Positions 60,295-64,000 of a stretch of 64,000 nucleotides of DNA are shown here, piece after piece. Position 1 is the first letter of the stretch; every line of letters starts with the position of its first letter. The notes beneath the pieces are model-generated. The model was not told where the DNA came from, did no database searches, and saw only the letters and a list, made by a program, of their open reading frames with translations. Source of the stretch: an uncultured Lachnospiraceae bacterium (lineage in GTDB: Bacteria; Bacillota; Clostridia; Lachnospirales; Lachnospiraceae); assembly GCA_910583615.1 (NCBI GenBank), contig CAJTXP010000015.1, positions 1 to 64,000 of the forward strand, read 5' to 3'. The position numbers and the translations under genes are program-made.

Positions 60295-61343
60295 TCATGA
60301 ACAGAGAGGCATACAGACTGGCGAATGAGATCAGGACAGATTTTCAGGCGGACGGGGATCGGCTCATGGAACGCCCTGAGGATTTGGATATGAAAACATA
60401 TGAGGCAAATGCATTGCAGGAGATCAGAAAAGAGAGAAGGAAAGCCAGAAGAGCCTTCGGGAAGATGACCGTGGCGGCGTGCGCGGCGGTGACGCTTCTT
60501 ACCGGAACCGTGGTGTTCCGCCAGGAAGTGCACGCGGCCATTGACCGGATCGCCTGGAGCCTGGAGAATGCGCTGGGGCTGTCCGGAGATCTGGAAGATT
60601 ACCGGGACGTGATCCACACCTCGGTGGCGGACAAAGGCTATGTGGTTACGCTGCAGGAGGCGGTGGTCTCGGAAGAAAAGCTGACGGTCAATTATACGGT
60701 GCAGAGAGAAGATGGGCAGCCCATGGAGCAGTATCTGACTCCTATGGAGATTCTTTATGTCAACGGAAAACAGCCGGGAGGAGGAGGCGGGGGAAGTGCC
60801 AGTTTCCTGGATGAAACACAGACTGTTCTGGGCGTAGAGATGTCCTATGACATTCCCGGCGTGGATCTTTCCGGGGAAAATGAATTCCAGATCCGGATCG
60901 GCGCCCTGGGGAGCGGAAACGAAGTCAGAGGGAAGTGGGATTTTGCGTTCACGGCAGACGGAGCCGCGCTCATGGCAGACACCAGGCGGATCGCCATCGG
61001 GAAGGAATTTACCCTGCCGGACGGGGTGACCGTCACGCTGGAGGAACTTACCATGAACGAACTGGAGCAGCGGATCTCCTTTACGAAATCCGGAGCGACC
61101 AACTATATACAGCAGGTACTGGCCGTGGATTCGGAAGGGCATCAGGTGGAGTTCGGCCTTCGAAGCGCTGACGAAACGTCCGGCTATCTGTCCAATGAAG
61201 AGATCATTGACGACGGAAGGCTCTCCGATACGGCAGAGCGTGTAACCATGACGTTCGGCGTGATCGAACTGCCGGAGGAAAGCGGGCAGATTACAGCCGA
61301 TTTTGAACCGGTCGGAGAGGTATTTGAACTGGAATTACAATAA
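60291..61343 (+). CDS. DUF4179 protein (probable anti-sigma partner)
   Basis: ATG 60291 overlaps the sigma stop (ATGA); ATG 60297 is an alternative. The 350-residue protein has a cytoplasmic N-terminus of about 55 residues, one transmembrane helix (about 56-75: KMTVAACAAVTLLTGTVVF), then the extracellular DUF4179 domain starting AAIDRIAWSLENALGLSG. A Gly-rich linker (GGGGGG, about residue 162) precedes a second beta-rich part (AIGKEFTLPDGVTVTLEELT, TADFEPVGEVFELEL). DUF4179 proteins usually sit after ECF sigma genes and are thought to restrain them across the membrane. Confidence 0.85.
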   Translation: MIMNREAYRLANEIRTDFQADGDRLMERPEDLDMKTYEANALQEIRKERRKARRAFGKMTVAACAAVTLLTGTVVFRQEVHAAIDRIAWSLENALGLSGDLEDYRDVIHTSVADKGYVVTLQEAVVSEEKLTVNYTVQREDGQPMEQYLTPMEILYVNGKQPGGGGGGSASFLDETQTVLGVEMSYDIPGVDLSGENEFQIRIGALGSGNEVRGKWDFAFTADGAALMADTRRIAIGKEFTLPDGVTVTLEELTMNELEQRISFTKSGATNYIQQVLAVDSEGHQVEFGLRSADETSGYLSNEEIIDDGRLSDTAERVTMTFGVIELPEESGQITADFEPVGEVFELELQ

Positions 61344-61361
61344 AACAGAACACATGTACGA

Positions 61362-61398
61362 GGGCTGCCGCAGGACAGAAAATGCGGCGGTCCTTTTT
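61362..61398 (+). terminator. Terminator of the sigma/DUF4179 operon
   Basis: An 11-bp stem GGGCTGCCGCA/TGCGGCGGTCC (61362-61372 and 61383-61393, two G-U pairs) followed by TTTTT, 19 bp after the stop. Confidence 0.75.
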
Positions 61399-61477
61399 GC
61401 TGCCCCGCTTTTTTGAGCATTTGACAGATTGAACAATATATGAGGGGAATCATACTGAAAGGATATAGACTTTATAC

Positions 61478-62006
61478 TGGGTCAATGCGGTCATTCCCAT
61501 GCTGATCGTGCCGCATTACAGCGTGATCGGCGGCTGGGTGACCAAATTGTTTGAATATCTGCGGGGGAGCACTGCCGCGCTGGCGGAGGAAACGTATTTT
61601 TCAGAGTTTATTGCAGACACGTCCAGCGTGCTGTGGTTTCTTCTGTTCAGCCTGGCGGTGACGGCGCAGATTGACCGTCCTGATGGGCGCCGTCATTCTT
61701 TTATTCGGCGCCGCTTCCGCGCTGGGCTTCGGCGTGTGGGATTTCGTCACGCTGCTTGGAATGTCGATTCTTGACTTTTTTGACTTCCTGACCAATTCTC
61801 TGATGATGCCGGTGGCCGCTCTGGCGACCTGCCTTTTGGTCACCCGCGTGGCCGGACTTGACCGGATCATAGAGGAGGTGGAGCAGTCCTCTGAATTCCG
61901 GAGGAAAAAGATGTACTGTTTCTTTATGAAATATATGGCTCCGGTCTGCATCGTGATCATCCTGCTCAGTTCCGTTGCCAGCGTATTGAGGCGGATCTCG
62001 ATTTAA
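61478..62006 (+). pseudogene. Remnant of a sodium:neurotransmitter-symporter family transporter
   Basis: Two frames carry consecutive pieces of an NSS/SNF transporter. The first (from 61478: WVNAVIPMLIVPHYSVIGGW, YFSEFIADTSSVLWFLLFSL) runs out near 61670. The second (61671-62006: GAVILLFGAASALGFGVWDF, LDFFDFLTNSLMMPVAALAT) gives the last membrane helices. The N-terminal two thirds are absent and about 20 residues seem lost at the frame change. Not functional. Downstream, 62007-62337 holds no convincing gene, only a possible 22-codon tail at 62071-62139. Confidence 0.65.
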
Positions 62007-62337
62007 ATAGGTAAAACAGCCGTTTCGGACATAAGATATGTGTTTGAGCAGTATTTGGCGGTTGGAACAGATGCCGGTGAGGACAGGCCCTGTGGTCGAA
62101 AAAGTCCTGCGTTCAGAGCTGGAGGAGACGGCGGAATGAATCGGTCAGATCTAACAGCACCTTCAAAGCAGACGGGTGAAATATAAAAATCCGCTGCTTT
62201 GGAGGTACTTTTTCTTGGACAGTCCGTTCCATTGGCTGGGGATATGCTGTATAATAGAGCCTGTGACGAAAGGTGTTCGATCAGAGGAACGGAAAAATGA
62301 CCGTGTGCGGAATATGACTGGAAAAGGAAGTGGAAAA

Positions 62338-62904
62338 ATGGGGAAGAAGCTTTCCGAAATGCCGCTGGAGGAATTATGGGAACTGTTTCCGATTGTCTTG
62401 ACGGAGCATCAGGAGGTCTGGAAGAGCTGGTACGAGGCGGAGGAAAAGAGACTGCGCGAAATTCTGGGTCCGAAAGGGCTGAAACGCATCAGCCACATCG
62501 GGAGCACTGCCGTGCCGTCCATATGGGCGAAGCCGATCATTGACATGCTGGTGGAGATCGACCACAGCGTCAGGATGGAGGAAGTCAGGGGAGCGCTGGA
62601 AAACTGCGGATATCTGTGTATGAGCGAGAGCAGCGGCAGGATGTCTTTTAATCGGGGATATACGGAAAAAGGATTTGCAGAGCAGGTTTTTCATCTGCAT
62701 CTTCGATATGAAGGGGACAACCGGGAGATCATTTTCCGGGAATACCTGACAGAACATCCGGAAACTGCAAAGGAGTATGAAAGACTTAAGCTTGAACTGT
62801 GGGAGAGGTTCCGGCGCGACCGGGACGGATACACGGAAGCGAAGAGGGATTTTGTGGAGAAATATACGAAGCTGGCGGAACAGAAAAGAAAGCGGCTTTT
62901 ATAG
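62338..62904 (+). CDS. GrpB-family nucleotidyltransferase-like protein
   Basis: ATG 62338 lies 7 nt after AAGGAAG; the open frame upstream has no support. The 188-residue protein has the GrpB (UPF0157) pattern RISHIGSTAVPSIWAKPIID (residues about 53-72), a nucleotidyltransferase-fold core, FHLHLRYEGDNREIIFREYL (about 118) and a helical end. The family is often annotated as dephospho-CoA kinase-like, but its reaction is not established. A TATAAT at 62250-62255 may be its promoter. Confidence 0.85.
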   Translation: MGKKLSEMPLEELWELFPIVLTEHQEVWKSWYEAEEKRLREILGPKGLKRISHIGSTAVPSIWAKPIIDMLVEIDHSVRMEEVRGALENCGYLCMSESSGRMSFNRGYTEKGFAEQVFHLHLRYEGDNREIIFREYLTEHPETAKEYERLKLELWERFRRDRDGYTEAKRDFVEKYTKLAEQKRKRLL

Positions 62905-62923
62905 ATTATGAGGAGGAAAAAGT

Positions 62924-63772
62924 ATGTCTTTTTTTGATCGTTTTAAGAAAAAACCTACATCTGGTTCCCCGTCCGGCCAATGGCCTCAGCCTCCGGTGGC
63001 GGATACGATGTGTCTGGTACTCATGGACAGCGTGCTGGAGGATGTGGAACAGACGGCTGCCCATCTGAAATCCGTGTTCGGCAGCCAGGCGGTCAGCGGG
63101 ATTGATCATGATCATCCTCGGGTTCCTGCATTTACCGTCACCATTGACGGCCTGGAATTCTGGTGCTCGTACTTGCCCATGCCGGTGCCTGCCGATACTG
63201 CGGATATTTCCACGGCGGCGCAGTACAGTTTTCTGCTTAGCGACGAAGAGAAGCCGGATTTTGCAAACCACAGGTCCTTCTGGATGCTGGCACAAAAAGG
63301 CGGCGGGACTTCCCTGGAGGAAAAGCGCAGGGTATGCTGGACATTTTCCATGTTCTGTGCCGCGTTGCTGGAACAGGAAGGCGCGGTTGGCGTCCATATC
63401 GTCAACCGGGGCGGGCTTCTGGTAAGCAGGCGCCATTACCAGCAGCAGCGGGAAATGATGGAAGATAAAACAGCGGCCAACGAGGAGGGCTATTTTCCCG
63501 TTCCTCTGTGGGTGTGGGTCTATGGCAGCTATGAGGGCGAAACACCCATAATCCGGACTACGGGTTTAAAGGATTTTGGCCTTCCGGAACTGGGCTTTTA
63601 CAATCCTGTACGATACAGTACCGGGGAGCTTCTGGATTTTCTTTATTCCATGTCCAGCCTTCAGATTACGGGCCGTCAGCTGTATCAGAACGCTTCCCTG
63701 ATTCCGCTGGATGAGAAAACGGAAGTCGTCTGCAAGCAGGACGGCGAGGTACTGTTTTTTATCGGGGCATAG
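62924..63772 (+). CDS. DUF4261-domain protein
   Basis: A 282-residue soluble protein with the DUF4261 layout: VADTMCLVLMDSVLEDVEQT near the N-terminus, a central AVGVHIVNRGGLLVSRRHYQ, then PVPLWVWVYGSYEGETPIIR and GFYNPVRYSTGELLDFLYSM towards the C-terminus. Function unknown. An AGGAGG-type site precedes the ATG. It starts 19 bp after the GrpB-like gene, so the two may be co-transcribed. Confidence 0.8.
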   Translation: MSFFDRFKKKPTSGSPSGQWPQPPVADTMCLVLMDSVLEDVEQTAAHLKSVFGSQAVSGIDHDHPRVPAFTVTIDGLEFWCSYLPMPVPADTADISTAAQYSFLLSDEEKPDFANHRSFWMLAQKGGGTSLEEKRRVCWTFSMFCAALLEQEGAVGVHIVNRGGLLVSRRHYQQQREMMEDKTAANEEGYFPVPLWVWVYGSYEGETPIIRTTGLKDFGLPELGFYNPVRYSTGELLDFLYSMSSLQITGRQLYQNASLIPLDEKTEVVCKQDGEVLFFIGA

Positions 63773-63876
63773 GGCGTGCGGCCCGGGTCCGGTGTTGCGG
63801 AAATGCCGTAGGAGAAAAATATGGAAACAGAAGCGGTTCCTCATTGACTGCGGCTGTTTTTACGGAGGTGCCCAAA

Positions 63877-64000
63877 ATGCGGCTGCTTTTTTCTAATCAC
63901 AGAAAAGAACAACAGGAAGCAAAGGCGCGTGGTCGCGCCGAAGTGCGTTCGCATATAGGAGAGCTGGAGGCTGGGAAGGAGAACCATCTGGCGGCGCTGT
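63877..64000 (+). CDS. Start of a gene continuing beyond the window
   Basis: ATG 63877 has GGAGGT at 63864-63869 (7-nt spacing) and an open frame of 41 codons to the window edge. The visible part (MRLLFSNHRKEQQEAKARGR, then GELEAGKENHLAAL) is charged and helical. Too short to identify. Confidence 0.6.
   Translation, partial: MRLLFSNHRKEQQEAKARGRAEVRSHIGELEAGKENHLAAL

Noticed and set aside
61671..62006. A real 111-residue membrane protein
   Set aside because: It corresponds to the last helices of a transporter whose preceding part lies in another frame just upstream.
1..64000. CRISPR arrays, tRNA or rRNA genes, integrase or intact insertion sequence
   Set aside because: I looked for regular repeats, cloverleaf-like sequence and DDE or tyrosine-recombinase motifs and found none I could support.

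Overview
The window looks like chromosome from a gut-type Lachnospiraceae/Clostridia: about half G+C, AGGAGG-type ribosome sites, SipW-type signal peptidase, NiaR-controlled NAD genes, DUF134/NifX and DUF4179 families, and decayed Rpn and PD-(D/E)XK elements. The assignment rests on family content and style, not on a marker gene.

Layout. (1) 1-14.9 kb, housekeeping and regulation: a decayed nuclease fragment, a beta-CASP metallo-hydrolase, a leucine-rich/hotdog fusion, a DeoR repressor, an RlmI-like methyltransferase, sipW and a likely exported substrate, the nadA-nadB-nadC-niaR cluster read leftward from a promoter carrying two inverted repeats, a GNAT enzyme, a membrane diguanylate cyclase, a ketopantoate reductase and a DUF134-NifX regulator. 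(2) 14.9-56.7 kb, a nearly uninterrupted defence island read rightward: an Rpn remnant; a complete Wadjet set in the order jetD-jetA-jetB-jetC; a SNF2 helicase and SWIM protein; an SGNH hydrolase; an AbiL-type ATPase/RloB pair; a C-terminally truncated AAA ATPase; an AT-rich six-gene operon (coiled-coil protein, Hsp70-like ATPase, UvrD-like helicase, DrmA, DrmB, NERD-helicase) that has the DISARM core but not the rest of DISARM; an EcoRII-type restriction-modification cassette with two nucleases, Vsr and a ribbon-helix-helix-tagged methyltransferase; and a Shango-like trio followed by a large helicase with a C-terminal nuclease domain. (3) 56.8-64 kb, core genes and decay: a tRNA-dihydrouridine synthase, a possible small RNA, a SpoU methyltransferase, LacI and sodium-symporter pseudogenes, an ECF sigma factor with a DUF4179 partner, GrpB-like and DUF4261 proteins, and the start of one more gene.

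How it fits together. Wadjet acts on invading plasmids, AbiL and Shango on phage, and the restriction cassette on unmethylated DNA. The best candidate for something not fully described is 30525-42523. It joins DrmA and DrmB to an Hsp70-like ATPase, two different SF1 helicases (one with a NERD nuclease-like domain) and an unrecognised coiled-coil protein, with no DrmC, DrmD or DrmE. Tight overlaps argue for one transcript. Changes in base composition and broken genes at the joints suggest that the island grew by successive insertions. I saw no CRISPR array, tRNA, rRNA, integrase or intact transposase.
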